Positions 27,778 to 36,448 of a stretch of DNA of 64,000 bases are shown piece by piece. Under the pieces are notes generated by a model. It had not been told where the DNA came from, searched no databases, and saw nothing but the letters and a program-made list of their open reading frames with translations. Source of the DNA: G958295935 sp965224235 (lineage in GTDB: Bacteria; Chloroflexota; Dehalococcoidia; Lucifugimonadales; Lucifugimonadaceae); assembly GCA_965224235.1 (NCBI GenBank), contig CBDCYP010000001.1:930001-994000 (forward strand). Reading direction: 5' to 3'. Position 1 is the first letter of the stretch. Every line of letters starts with the position of its first letter. The position numbers were made by a program, and so were the translations under genes.

Positions 27778-29949
27778 ATGGCCTCCTTAGATCCGCAGAT
27801 CCGCCGTATTAAAGCGAAACGGGGAACCACCGCGCTGGGTTTCGAGTTGGTTTCCTGGTACAAAAAGCACTGCCAGCATTTTGATGGAAACATCATCAGA
27901 CACCCGCAGGAATTAGTTGAGATGAACCCACTATTTGGGCAGTCCGACGGAACGTCCGAAAATCAGCCCTCTCTCGGGTTGGATGACGGCACGGGACTCC
28001 GGGTTGTGGACGCCCGGTTTGTAAGCCAGCGGAAGTTCGATTGGGAACTATTTAACGGCTACGACCAGCTGCAGGTCCTGACCTACTCCGCCAGCGTCAA
28101 GGCGATTGTCAGGATGCTGGACCATTTCTCGTTCAGCGTCTTTGAGTGTGTGTTCGGGTGCGAAGCCACATTGCGGGACATAAAGGTCGTCCTCGCCTTC
28201 CAGAAGGTGGTGGTCGGCGATACTCGCGCCGCAATCATGGGGCTGAAGGACAATCGACACCTGCGCATTCTCGAAAGTGTGCACGCCGGGAAGGCCCATT
28301 TCCGCGTCCTGAAAAAGTCCGTGGCTCATGCCAAACTCTACCTCCTGTCCGCCGCGGACGGACGCAAAAGGGTAATAATCGGGTCCGCCAACCTATCGGA
28401 GCAGGCCTTCTCCGGAAAACAGTCCGAAACACTCGTGCTCTTCGATGATGACGAAGCCGCATGGGACCACTACAGCAGGATGTTCCAGGAGATAAGGGAC
28501 TCAGCGTCGGATGAGATGCAGCTTCCGCCAGACAGAATAACCAACGCAGAGATTGAGATCCCCGAGACGCCGATCATGTCCGATATATCGGGCACCTTGG
28601 TAATCGAAGGGCCGTCGCCAACGGAGGCGACGACGCCAGCCCAGATTGAACGCATCGAAAAGGTCGCCTCGGTACTGGCGCCCCGGCTGTCCGGGGCGAT
28701 GCCCGCAATTCGGAATGGCGTGCAGCGGATTACGCCAGAGATCAAGAGGGAGATAAGTCGCATCCGCCTGGTGAAATCAGCGGAAGAAGCAGACAACCGA
28801 TACCTAACGATAGACAGAACGAACCGCACGGCTGTGTTGTCCGGCGAGCAGTTCCCGCTCGACTGGGATGAAAGGTCGGTATCGACGGACGCCGGTCTGC
28901 TGGTCGACTACTTCAAGAACTACGAGGGGGCGTTTGAAGGCAATGTTCCCGGCCTCCAGCGCGACTACTTCACTTTGGCGTCGTGGCTTTACTTCTCGCC
29001 CTTCCTGTGCGACCTGCGCTCCCTGGCGTTGTTGCAAGACACCGACGTCATTCGCTACCCCACTTTCGCCATAGTGTTCGGCAAATCCAACTGTGGCAAG
29101 ACCAGCCTCGTAGACACGCTGATGACCTCTATGATCGGCTACGCCCACACCGTGACCAAGCGCAGCTTCACAACCGCCCAACTGCGCGGATTGCAGAGTG
29201 GCTACAAGCGATTCCCCGTTGTGTTTGACGACATCGGGCGGCGAGCGTTCAACAATCACGGCAGAGACATGATCAAGGACGAACTGCAGCCGGGCGCCGC
29301 CGAATACCCGGGGTTCATGCTGTCCATGAACGCGGAGCCTCAGTCCTTCCCCGACGAGGTGGTCAAGCGCAGCCTGATGATATACACGACGACGGCCTTG
29401 CCCTCCCACAACGAAGGGTTGCGCCAACAGTTGCAGGGCAAGGTGCAGCAGATCCGCCGAAGTCTGACCGGACACCTGTACAGGCGTTACCTCGCAGAGG
29501 TCATGGACAGCATCGACGAAGAACGGCTGCCAGAGGACTGGCTAGCCCTTTCGTCCGGGGCGCTAAGCCGCATCATCACGCAGGCCACCGGGGAGGCGCC
29601 GCCCACCTGGTGCCGGGAAATATCCTGGCTAAGCTACGCAGAGAAACGGTACGACCGCGTCAAGGCCCGCATCGTCAGCCTGCTCCGCGAATCGACCCGA
29701 GCGAAGAACGAGGGAGAAGCCGCTAACGGATGGATGATCGACGGGGGCAGGGTCGTCGTCTGGGAGCAACGAGACGCCTTTGGCCGGCGGGGCTTTGACT
29801 GGGAGGATGTACCTTCCACTCTGATCGACGAAGACGCCAGCAGCGGTAGCCGGACGGCCCTGCACCTGGCCGGTCTGGAAAAGTTCCTCGGACAGCGTCT
29901 GGGTAGACCGCGTCGGTGGTGGAAACCGTGGGCTAGCCCGGCGCGATAG
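27778..29949 (+). CDS. PLD-family nuclease fused to a P-loop ATPase, putative defence protein
   Basis: 723 residues. Residues about 80-235 form one phospholipase D domain with HKD motif HAKLYLL (His184, Lys186) and GSANLS (Asn205). A single HKD implies a dimeric active site, as in BfiI-like nucleases. A linker follows. Residues about 380-570 are an ATPase with Walker A GKSNCGKTS (435-443) and Walker B FPVVFDDIG (Asp484, Asp485), and the conserved-looking stretch KRSFTTAQLRGLQSGYK lies between them. The C-terminal 130 residues are unassigned. I do not recognise the full architecture as a named system. ATP-gated DNA or RNA cleavage in phage defence is an inference from domain make-up and neighbourhood. 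The ribosome site is weak; ATG 27778 is the first start. Confidence 0.82.
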   Translation: MASLDPQIRRIKAKRGTTALGFELVSWYKKHCQHFDGNIIRHPQELVEMNPLFGQSDGTSENQPSLGLDDGTGLRVVDARFVSQRKFDWELFNGYDQLQVLTYSASVKAIVRMLDHFSFSVFECVFGCEATLRDIKVVLAFQKVVVGDTRAAIMGLKDNRHLRILESVHAGKAHFRVLKKSVAHAKLYLLSAADGRKRVIIGSANLSEQAFSGKQSETLVLFDDDEAAWDHYSRMFQEIRDSASDEMQLPPDRITNAEIEIPETPIMSDISGTLVIEGPSPTEATTPAQIERIEKVASVLAPRLSGAMPAIRNGVQRITPEIKREISRIRLVKSAEEADNRYLTIDRTNRTAVLSGEQFPLDWDERSVSTDAGLLVDYFKNYEGAFEGNVPGLQRDYFTLASWLYFSPFLCDLRSLALLQDTDVIRYPTFAIVFGKSNCGKTSLVDTLMTSMIGYAHTVTKRSFTTAQLRGLQSGYKRFPVVFDDIGRRAFNNHGRDMIKDELQPGAAEYPGFMLSMNAEPQSFPDEVVKRSLMIYTTTALPSHNEGLRQQLQGKVQQIRRSLTGHLYRRYLAEVMDSIDEERLPEDWLALSSGALSRIITQATGEAPPTWCREISWLSYAEKRYDRVKARIVSLLRESTRAKNEGEAANGWMIDGGRVVVWEQRDAFGRRGFDWEDVPSTLIDEDASSGSRTALHLAGLEKFLGQRLGRPRRWWKPWASPAR

Positions 29950-30266
29950 CAGATTAGCGGCATGATTTGGAAGAAAACGGCGCGAACGCAAAATGGGGCT
30001 GCTATTTCACCCCCTTCCCTGATCGGCCCGGCCAGGGCAAAGAAAGCCCGGCCATCTCGAAAGCGGTTCCGCCCAGCAACCCGCCCTTCCAAAGCTATGG
30101 TTGTCTTGGAGCGGTGAAAGGAGTTCCGGAATCGGCTTGCTTGTTGCGATGTGGCAGGCTCCCCATTCACATTGATTTCAGCTAGTGACTCACAACCTGA
30201 GAGACTCATCACTCCTATGCTCAATTGGAATTGTGATTTCGCATACTAAGGTGGGATAATCAGTCG
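29950..30266. other. Intergenic, no gene recognised
   Basis: A 51-codon open frame from 29961 (Arg/Lys/Pro/Ala-rich) has no recognisable features. The final 80 bp are AT-richer and precede the dead hicA. Confidence 0.4.
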
Positions 30267-30458
30267 ATGACCAGCCATGAGTTCGTCAGGCGAGCCAGGG
30301 ACTACGCTCGGAAGACAGGTCAACCCTTCCGCTACGACCCAACTCACGGCAGAGTGTATGTCGGCGCCCGGTTCACTACGGTGCGACGAGGCCAACTGTC
30401 GTAGGGCATATTGGCCGCCATGTTGCGCCAGTTGAATATCGACCGAAGGGAGTTCTCA
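30267..30458 (+). pseudogene. hicA: HicA toxin, inactivated
   Basis: Reads MTSHEFVRRARDYARKTGQP then FRYDPTHGRVYVGARFTTV. In HicA relatives the middle reads GKGSHGTLYVG, with the catalytic His in G-S-H-G; here that block is deleted. A TAG (30402-30404) also interrupts the frame, where relatives have Gln. The frame resumes as GILAAMLRQLNIDRREF, and the normal stop is replaced by TCA, so it would read straight into hicB. Three separate lesions make toxicity impossible. Confidence 0.85.
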
Positions 30459-30461
30459 GTC

Positions 30462-30895
30462 ATGATCTACGCATACCCATGTCAACTGAGCCCCGATGAA
30501 AATGGAGGACTGGTTGCCAGCTTCCCCGACGTGCCGGAGGCCATCACCGGCGGAAGCGACCGTGACGAGGCCCTGGCAATGGCGGAAGACGCCCTTGCTA
30601 CTGGCCTCGCCGGATACGTCCACGAGAAGTGGGACATCCCTGCTCCCAGCGAGGCGGCTGACGGCCAGGCGCCGGCGCCGGTACCGACCGTCGCCGCCGC
30701 CAAACTCGCTCTGTACTCCGCCATGAGGGCGCAGCGCATCACCAAGGTGGAGCTTGCCGACAGGACAGGTTGGACGTTAGCGAGTCCGCCGTGCGCAAGC
30801 TGACCAACCCGGACCACCGCTCTCACATGAGCCAGGTGCAAAAGGCGCTCCGAGCGGTGGGTCGCAGCCTCAAGGTCGAAGTCACAGCCGCCTGA
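30462..30895 (+). pseudogene. hicB: HicB antitoxin, frameshifted
   Basis: ATG 30462 gives the HicB fold (YPCQLSPDENGGLVASFPDV, ITGGSDRDEALAMAEDAL). The C-terminal DNA-binding half is split: after KVELADRTG the original frame turns to nonsense, while the +1 frame continues LDVSESAVRKLTNPDHRSHM and KALRAVGRSLKVEV to TGA 30893-30895. One indel near 30765 is enough. The neutralising N-terminal domain may still fold; self-repression is lost. Confidence 0.85.
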
Positions 30896-31021
30896 ATGGA
30901 GGCATCGCCGGCCGCCCTGCTACGGGCGCTCAGGGACTACGCCAAAGCCAACGCCCAACTCAAACGCAGCCCTCCACACCAACCCCCCATACCCGGCATG
31001 TCCGGCCTCCGTGTACTGTAG
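30896..31021 (+). CDS. Small hypothetical open reading frame
   Basis: 41 codons, ATG directly after the hicB stop (TGAATG). The start MEASPAALLRALRDYAKANA looks helical and protein-like; the rest is Pro-rich. It may be the decayed start of a further gene. No family recognised. Confidence 0.25.
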   Translation: MEASPAALLRALRDYAKANAQLKRSPPHQPPIPGMSGLRVL

Positions 31022-31141
31022 TACGAACCTGAGCGCTCACCGCGCCACCGCACGCCGGGTCGGTCTGATACCAGACCCGCCATCCAGAGTCGCATTGCCG
31101 ACCGTTGCCCAAAGTCGCCACCAGGAGACCCACGACAACCC

Positions 31142-31696
31142 ATGAAAGAAAAACTCCGCGACAAAACCAGAGACAACCTGACGCACGCCCTGAACTCCTT
31201 GGGCGTTCAGGCGGAAATGGCCGAGCGCAAGCGCGCCGAAGAAAAGGTTCACAACGCGTGGTGGAATCGCTCTCTTGGGGTCATCGATCTGCCTGAAGGT
31301 CCTGTCAGGTGGATAAACATCATCAAAAAAGATCGGTCCAAAGATAGCCCGCCCATGTGGTGGATCAACCTTTGCATACCGGACGAGAGGCCGATATCCA
31401 GCAGCCGGATGATCGAGATCAAGACCGTTAGAAAAAAGACGTTTCCACTGTTCGGCAAAGTGGTCGGAGTGACCTGGAAAGGCAACGATCATTCGACCGG
31501 ACTGGTCAGTCGTCTTTCCTACGATGAGACGGCGAAGAATCTGGCAACCAGGATCGGCAACATCAAGATCAGAAGCTATTCAGATGAATTCCAGGGGTGG
31601 ACCTTGCAGGTGGACCAGAGGTTTGAGCCCACGATCCAGGATTGGCAAACCGTTCAGAAGATCGCCGACTATCTCCTGTCCGCGCCACGCATCTAA
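31142..31696 (+). CDS. Hypothetical protein
   Basis: 184 residues with an N-terminal charged helical part (RDKTRDNLTHALNSLGVQAE, then MAERKRAEEKVHNAWW), a central beta-rich part (RMIEIKTVRKKTFPLFGKVV) and a C-terminal helix. No signal peptide or membrane segment. Composition and codon use look coding, and no start later in the frame is better. I do not recognise the family. It lies between the hicAB relic and typA, with no sign of an operon. Confidence 0.55.
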   Translation: MKEKLRDKTRDNLTHALNSLGVQAEMAERKRAEEKVHNAWWNRSLGVIDLPEGPVRWINIIKKDRSKDSPPMWWINLCIPDERPISSSRMIEIKTVRKKTFPLFGKVVGVTWKGNDHSTGLVSRLSYDETAKNLATRIGNIKIRSYSDEFQGWTLQVDQRFEPTIQDWQTVQKIADYLLSAPRI

Positions 31697-31878
31697 CGGA
31701 TTCAATGAAAGTCATTCCCGACGGAACGGTAACAGCGCAAATGCCTGCGTAGGTTGCCGCCGTGCGGCGTATCCTTTTGGGTACTGGGGAACCCCATACC
31801 GAAGCCCGTTGCACTCATACTTGGAAGAGTGGCGTCCGCCTTGGCGGGCGCCGACCCATGTAGTGCAACGGACGGCAT

Positions 31879-33717
31879 ATGACTGAAGCATCCCAGACCC
31901 ACCTCCGCAACATCGCCATCGTCGCGCACGTCGACCACGGTAAGACGAGCCTCGTAGACGCGATGCTGCGTTACAGCCATGTCTTCCGCCCCAATCAGCA
32001 GATGACTGATCTGATCATGGACTCGGACCCGCAGGAACGAGAGCGCGGCATCACCATCCTGGCCAAGAACACCGGGATCAAGTACCGCGACGTGATGGTC
32101 AACATCATCGACACGCCGGGCCACGCCGATTTCAGCGGCGAGGTCGAGCGCGTCGTGAACATGGCCGACGGCTGCTTGCTGGTCGTCGACGCTGTCGAGG
32201 GCCCCATGCCCCAGACCCGCTACGTCCTGCGCATCGCGCTCCAGCAGGGGCTGCGGCCGATCCTCGTCATCAACAAGATCGACCGTCCCACCGCGGACGC
32301 CGCCGCCGCGCTGTCGGCGGTGCAAGACCTCTTCCTCGAACTGGTAACGGACCCCGACCAACTCGACTTCCCGGTGCTCTACACGTCCGCCCGTAACCAA
32401 TATGCGCTGACCGGGGAAGCGGACGCCCCAATGGACATGGCGCCCCTGTTCGAAGCCATCGTCGACCGTGTGCCGCCTCCGGTCGCCGACCCCGACGCAC
32501 CCCTGCAGCTGCTCGTGGCCGCGCTGGACTACGACAACTACCTCGGCCAGATCGCGGTCGGCAGGGTGTCGCGAGGACGCATCACGAAAGGCGAGCAGGT
32601 CGTGCTGATCGGCCGCGATAGCAACACCCTTGCCTACCGGGTGGAACGTCTATTCACGTTCCGTGACCTTGCGCGCCACGAGATCGAATCGGCTTCCGCC
32701 GGCGAGATTGTTGCGCTGTCCGGCTTGCGCGACGTCCGTATCGGCGACACCGTGGCGTCGCCCGCCGCGCCTGACCCCCTTGAACGCATGAAGGTCGAAG
32801 AACCTACTGTGCGCATGACCTTCGGTGTCAACACGTCCCCGTTCTCAGGCAGGGAGGGCCAGTACGCTACATCCCGCATGCTGTGGGAAAGGCTCCAGCG
32901 CGAGCTACAGACGAACGTGGCGCTCCGCGTGGAGCGCACAGGCAGCGCGGACGAGTTTCTCGTGAGCGGGCGCGGCGAGCTTCACCTCTCCGTCCTGATA
33001 GAGAAGATGCGCCGCGATGGCATCGAGTTTCAGGTGTCGCGCCCTGAGGCCGTCACCAGGCGCATCGACGGGAAGATGCACGAGCCCTACGAACTGCTCT
33101 TCCTCGAAACGCGCGACGACTACATCGGCCCAGTCACCGAGTACTTATCGTCGCGCCTCGCGCAGATGGTTGACATGCAGAGCGACGGCTCCGGCAACGT
33201 GCGACTCCAGTTCCGGCTTCCGACCCGCGGCCTGATCGGCTTCCGGAGCTTCTTCCTGCGAGCCGCGCGCGGCAACGGCCAGATGAACACCGAGTTCATC
33301 GGAATGGAGCCGATGACCGGCGCGGTGAAGAACGCCCGCTCAGGCGCCGTCGTGTCCGCAGGGAAGGGCGTCGCCGTCATATACGGCCTCCAGAACGCCC
33401 AGGAGCGCGGAGAGACGTTCGTCGAGCCTCAAACGCCCGTCTACCAGGGCATGATCGTTGGACGCCACAACCGCGAGGGTGACATGGACCTGAACGTTTG
33501 CAAGGAGCGCAAAATGTCCAATATGCGTTCCGCGGCCCAGGATATCGTCGTGCGCCTTGCGCCCGCAGTGAAGTTCAGCCTCGAAGAGGCCCTGGGCTTC
33601 ATCAACGTGGACGAGCTCGTCGAGGTCACCCCCAAGAGCATCCGTATGCGCAAACGTGTCCTGAGCCCGGACGAACGCTATCGGGTCCAACGCAGCCGCG
33701 CCCGAGCCTCCCGCTAG
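31879..33717 (+). CDS. typA: Translational GTPase TypA/BipA
   Basis: 612 residues, full length. The G domain carries AHVDHGKTSL (P-loop), RGITILAKNT (switch I), DTPGHADF (G3) and NKID (G4). EF-Tu/EF-G-like domains II, III and V follow, and the TypA-specific C-terminal domain contains RSFFLRAARGNGQMNTEF and MIVGRHNREGDMDLNVCKER. The protein binds the ribosome and supports 50S assembly and growth under stress or cold. About 180 bp separate it from the previous gene. This is the clearest housekeeping gene in the window. Confidence 0.96.
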   Translation: MTEASQTHLRNIAIVAHVDHGKTSLVDAMLRYSHVFRPNQQMTDLIMDSDPQERERGITILAKNTGIKYRDVMVNIIDTPGHADFSGEVERVVNMADGCLLVVDAVEGPMPQTRYVLRIALQQGLRPILVINKIDRPTADAAAALSAVQDLFLELVTDPDQLDFPVLYTSARNQYALTGEADAPMDMAPLFEAIVDRVPPPVADPDAPLQLLVAALDYDNYLGQIAVGRVSRGRITKGEQVVLIGRDSNTLAYRVERLFTFRDLARHEIESASAGEIVALSGLRDVRIGDTVASPAAPDPLERMKVEEPTVRMTFGVNTSPFSGREGQYATSRMLWERLQRELQTNVALRVERTGSADEFLVSGRGELHLSVLIEKMRRDGIEFQVSRPEAVTRRIDGKMHEPYELLFLETRDDYIGPVTEYLSSRLAQMVDMQSDGSGNVRLQFRLPTRGLIGFRSFFLRAARGNGQMNTEFIGMEPMTGAVKNARSGAVVSAGKGVAVIYGLQNAQERGETFVEPQTPVYQGMIVGRHNREGDMDLNVCKERKMSNMRSAAQDIVVRLAPAVKFSLEEALGFINVDELVEVTPKSIRMRKRVLSPDERYRVQRSRARASR

Positions 33718-34049
33718 CCGTAGTTCCCCACTGACTCCGACTATTCGCGGGGTCTGATTCCTTCAGCCTCCGGTCAGGCGCAACTACGAACACGATGCGG
33801 TAAACACTCGGAATATATTGGTCACTGATACTACGATCACACTCGACCTCGCCCAGGTCACCCCCGACCAACAAGGTCCAATGAGGGCCCTTGCTTACAT
33901 CGCGGGCGCCAGCCGACTTGCTGTGGGCGGCATGGAAAGAGTGCCCTGCCCGGCCACGGCCCAAGGTCCGTCGGGTCAGTCCCACACTGACAGTTTTAAC
34001 TGAGGATCGACTTCGAATACCCGCGGCAGTTCACACGTAGAGAGTGAAC
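33718..34049. other. Intergenic, no gene recognised
   Basis: 330 bp after typA. Possible promoter-like AT-rich stretch at about 33810-33840 (CGGAATATATTGGTCACTG). A 61-codon frame from 33818 has no family resemblance and is not called. Confidence 0.4.
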
Positions 34050-34472
34050 ATGAACGTTAGATTCGTTGCGTGCTTTTCGCCGATCGTCGACTCCGCCGAG
34101 GAGGGGCGCCGATTCTGGGGGGAGATGCTCGCGCTGCCGTTGTCGATTCCGGACCCGGAGGGCAACTACACGGAGGTTGAGCTTCCCGGGCTGAATCACT
34201 TTGGGTTGTGGACGCTCCAGGACGCGGCCAAGAGTACGTTCGGATCATCCGTATGGCCCGCGCACAGTCCGCGGCCGCAGGCAACAATCGAACTGGAGGT
34301 TGACGACGTGGCGGAGGCGGTCGACGAGCTTCGCGAAAGAGGCCTCGAAATCGTTCAGGGCGCGAGAGCGGAGGAGTGGGGCCAGACCACGCCGAGGCTG
34401 CTCTCTCCCGAAGCGCTGTTCGTAGGGATCAGCTACGCGCCCTGGTTAAGGGACAACATTACCGGCGAGTAG
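34050..34472 (+). CDS. VOC family protein
   Basis: 141 residues from ATG 34050 (a GTG two codons upstream is possible). The glyoxalase/bleomycin-resistance fold shows paired beta-alpha-beta halves: FVACFSPIVDSAEEGRRFWG, then IELEVDDVAEAVDELRERGL and TPRLLSPEALFVGISYAP. The metal-ligand pattern is not complete by eye, so binding or catalysis is unclear. Confidence 0.8.
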   Translation: MNVRFVACFSPIVDSAEEGRRFWGEMLALPLSIPDPEGNYTEVELPGLNHFGLWTLQDAAKSTFGSSVWPAHSPRPQATIELEVDDVAEAVDELRERGLEIVQGARAEEWGQTTPRLLSPEALFVGISYAPWLRDNITGE

Positions 34473-34524
34473 CCGGGCGGCGGCTCGGTTCCGCATCTCG
34501 CCGCGCAGTGCGGTTCGCCTCGCG

Positions 34525-35109
34525 TCAACCGGTGGCGAGTTCCAGCAGATTAAGTGTTGTCCGCCAGTTGCGCATCGTGCTGATGGTCCGGAGCCTCGAA
34601 TCGAACCAGTTGTTCGTGAACTTGGTACGCGACAGCCCCCGGGGGCAATGAAGGAATATCTCGCGGTCGACAACCGTAAAGCTGTCGCCCGGCGAGCGGT
34701 CAGGGTCGAGGCCGTCCACCAGAGCGGGGGAAGGCGCACAGGCGAGGAAAACCGCGTGAAGCTGGCCGATCTCCGCGTCGGCATGAGCGAATGGATTGGC
34801 CCGCACCGCTCCGAGCAACTCCGTGGCCGAGCGTTGAATCACAGTAATCGTGTATCCGAACCGGTCCGCGATCGACTCGGTGATGAGAGAGGGCGCCCGG
34901 CTCGCCAGTTCGGAGTCCGCCTGGAACACGACGTTGCCGCTCTGGATATAGGTCCGCACGTCACCGCAACCTGCGGCCCGGAACATCGAGGCCAGGTCCT
35001 TCATTGGCAGCTTGTTCCAACCGCCCACGTTCACGCCGCGCAGAAACGCGACGTGGACGTTCGTCGCTAGTGCGTCGCAGTGACCGTCATCGTTCAATCG
35101 GCGCCGCAT
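34525..35109 (-). CDS. DUF1697 family protein
   Basis: 194 residues. Starts with the family hallmark VAFLRGVNVGGWNKLPMKDL and TYIQSGNVVFQ and continues SRTKFTNNWFDSRL with a C-terminal RNWRTTLNLLEL. The true start may be about 15 codons in, since the first residues are not conserved. Function is unknown; the family is widespread and single-domain. The gene converges on the VOC gene. Confidence 0.9.
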   Translation of the reverse strand: MRRRLNDDGHCDALATNVHVAFLRGVNVGGWNKLPMKDLASMFRAAGCGDVRTYIQSGNVVFQADSELASRAPSLITESIADRFGYTITVIQRSATELLGAVRANPFAHADAEIGQLHAVFLACAPSPALVDGLDPDRSPGDSFTVVDREIFLHCPRGLSRTKFTNNWFDSRLRTISTMRNWRTTLNLLELATG

Positions 35110-35472
35110 CTCCCTGTCAAGTCCGCGGCTTCATACAGTACCGGCGCCAGTCCAGCCACGGTAGTACCCCGCACGCCGGCATGGCACGCGTATACCCCCC
35201 GGCCCCTATCAGTATATTGCTACCATGCCATTCCTCGGAAAATAGACACTGGCGCCGTGTCGTGTCGCAGGATCTGGTTTCAAACCCGCTTGCCCGGCGG
35301 CCGCGAGACGGCGCCCCACTTTCATCACCTCGTGTGGCCTTCGCAAGGCCATAGTGATACCGAAGAAGGTTTACTGCACGAGGGATTTCATTCGGTGTTC
35401 GGCAGAAAATGCGACAATGGCGGATAACATCGACCCGGATGATTCAATTCTGAGCCCCAAAAGGAGGCCCCA
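35110..35472. other. Intergenic, no gene recognised
   Basis: Divergent region between DUF1697 and carbonic anhydrase, so both promoters should be here. AT-richer at 35205-35225. AAAGGAGG at 35459-35466 is the ribosome site of the carbonic anhydrase gene. Confidence 0.5.
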
Positions 35473-35970
35473 ATGACGAGGACCGATGAAGTATTGGAAA
35501 GTAACGCTCGCTACGCGGAGAGCTTTGACAAGGGCAGCCTACCCATGCCTCCTGCGCGCGGCCTGGCCGTTGTGGCCTGCATGGACGCGCGTCTCGATAC
35601 CCACAAGTTGTTAGGTCTCGACGAAGGCGACGCGCACGTGATACGCAACGCGGGCGGAGTGATCAGCGAAGACGCGATACGCTCGCTCGTGATTTCGCAG
35701 CGCCTGCTGGGCACCAGCGAGATAGTGCTAATCCACCACACGGACTGCGGCATGCTGACCTTCCGCGACGACGACGTCAAAGATGCCATCGAGGCCGATA
35801 CCGGCCTTCGGCCAGCGTTCGCGTTGGAGGCGTTCGGAGACCTGGACCAGGATGTGCGGCAGTCCATTTCCCGCATCCGGGCCAACCCGTTCATCCCCGT
35901 GAAGGACCAGGTTCGCGGCTTCGTGTACGACTGCGCCACCGGCCGGCTTAACGAGGTCGCCCCCGCCTAG
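35473..35970 (+). CDS. Beta-class carbonic anhydrase
   Basis: 165 residues. Zinc ligands are Cys36 (ACMDAR), His89 and Cys92 (HTDCGM), with the Asp38-Arg40 dyad, so the active site is complete. It interconverts CO2 and bicarbonate. Short beta-CAs of this type are common in actinobacteria and Chloroflexota. A strong AAAGGAGG precedes the ATG. In a CO-oxidising cell it could help handle CO2, but the genes are not linked. Confidence 0.92.
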   Translation: MTRTDEVLESNARYAESFDKGSLPMPPARGLAVVACMDARLDTHKLLGLDEGDAHVIRNAGGVISEDAIRSLVISQRLLGTSEIVLIHHTDCGMLTFRDDDVKDAIEADTGLRPAFALEAFGDLDQDVRQSISRIRANPFIPVKDQVRGFVYDCATGRLNEVAPA

Positions 35971-36448
35971 CCCAGCGGCGCGCGCGGGCATAGACCCGGC
36001 ACGGCGGCCTCTCCGGAGTCCCCGCCCGCGCGGGAATGACGGCATGGAGGGCGCCACCGTAAGCCATCAGCGGCAATGGCGGAAGGCCGTCGTGGAGGCA
36101 ATTGCCTCCCGAAGAGACCGCTTGGCAAGTTGAGCCGGTCGGCCAAGGGGTCGCGAAACCCCGGGCCTGGGTGGTCTCCACGTGGGCGTCGGCCGGCGCC
36201 ATAGGAGCGGATTCGTCGCATGATGAGTAACGGGAACCCGCGCCCTGTGGTTCCCCGATTCGGAATTCGGGAAGACGGCGGATCGGAGGCGCCGGTGAAG
36301 TCGGATCGTGGAGGATTCCCGCGCATTGGGCGAGAGCGGCAACCCAGGTCGATCAAACATTTGAGCGTCAGCCAAATCCGGTTAGCGTATCGGATGTATA
36401 ATGTAAGAGGCTCTGGAGGAATTGTCGGTTTGTTGCCGGAGGCGCTCT
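35971..36448. other. Intergenic, repeat-containing
   Basis: No gene. About 36015-36045 has a CCCGCCCGCGCGGGAATGACG palindromic repeat, likely extragenic. Promoter-like TTAGCG..GTATAATG at about 36380-36400, with a good -10 (TATAAT), precedes the DUF3352 gene. Confidence 0.5.
36388..36402 (+). promoter_or_regulatory. Likely -10 region upstream of the DUF3352 gene
   Basis: CGGATGTATAATGTAAG contains a perfect TATAAT about 50 bp before the GTG start. A clear -35 is not obvious, though TTAGCG lies about 20 bp upstream. Based on the consensus only. Confidence 0.4.
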
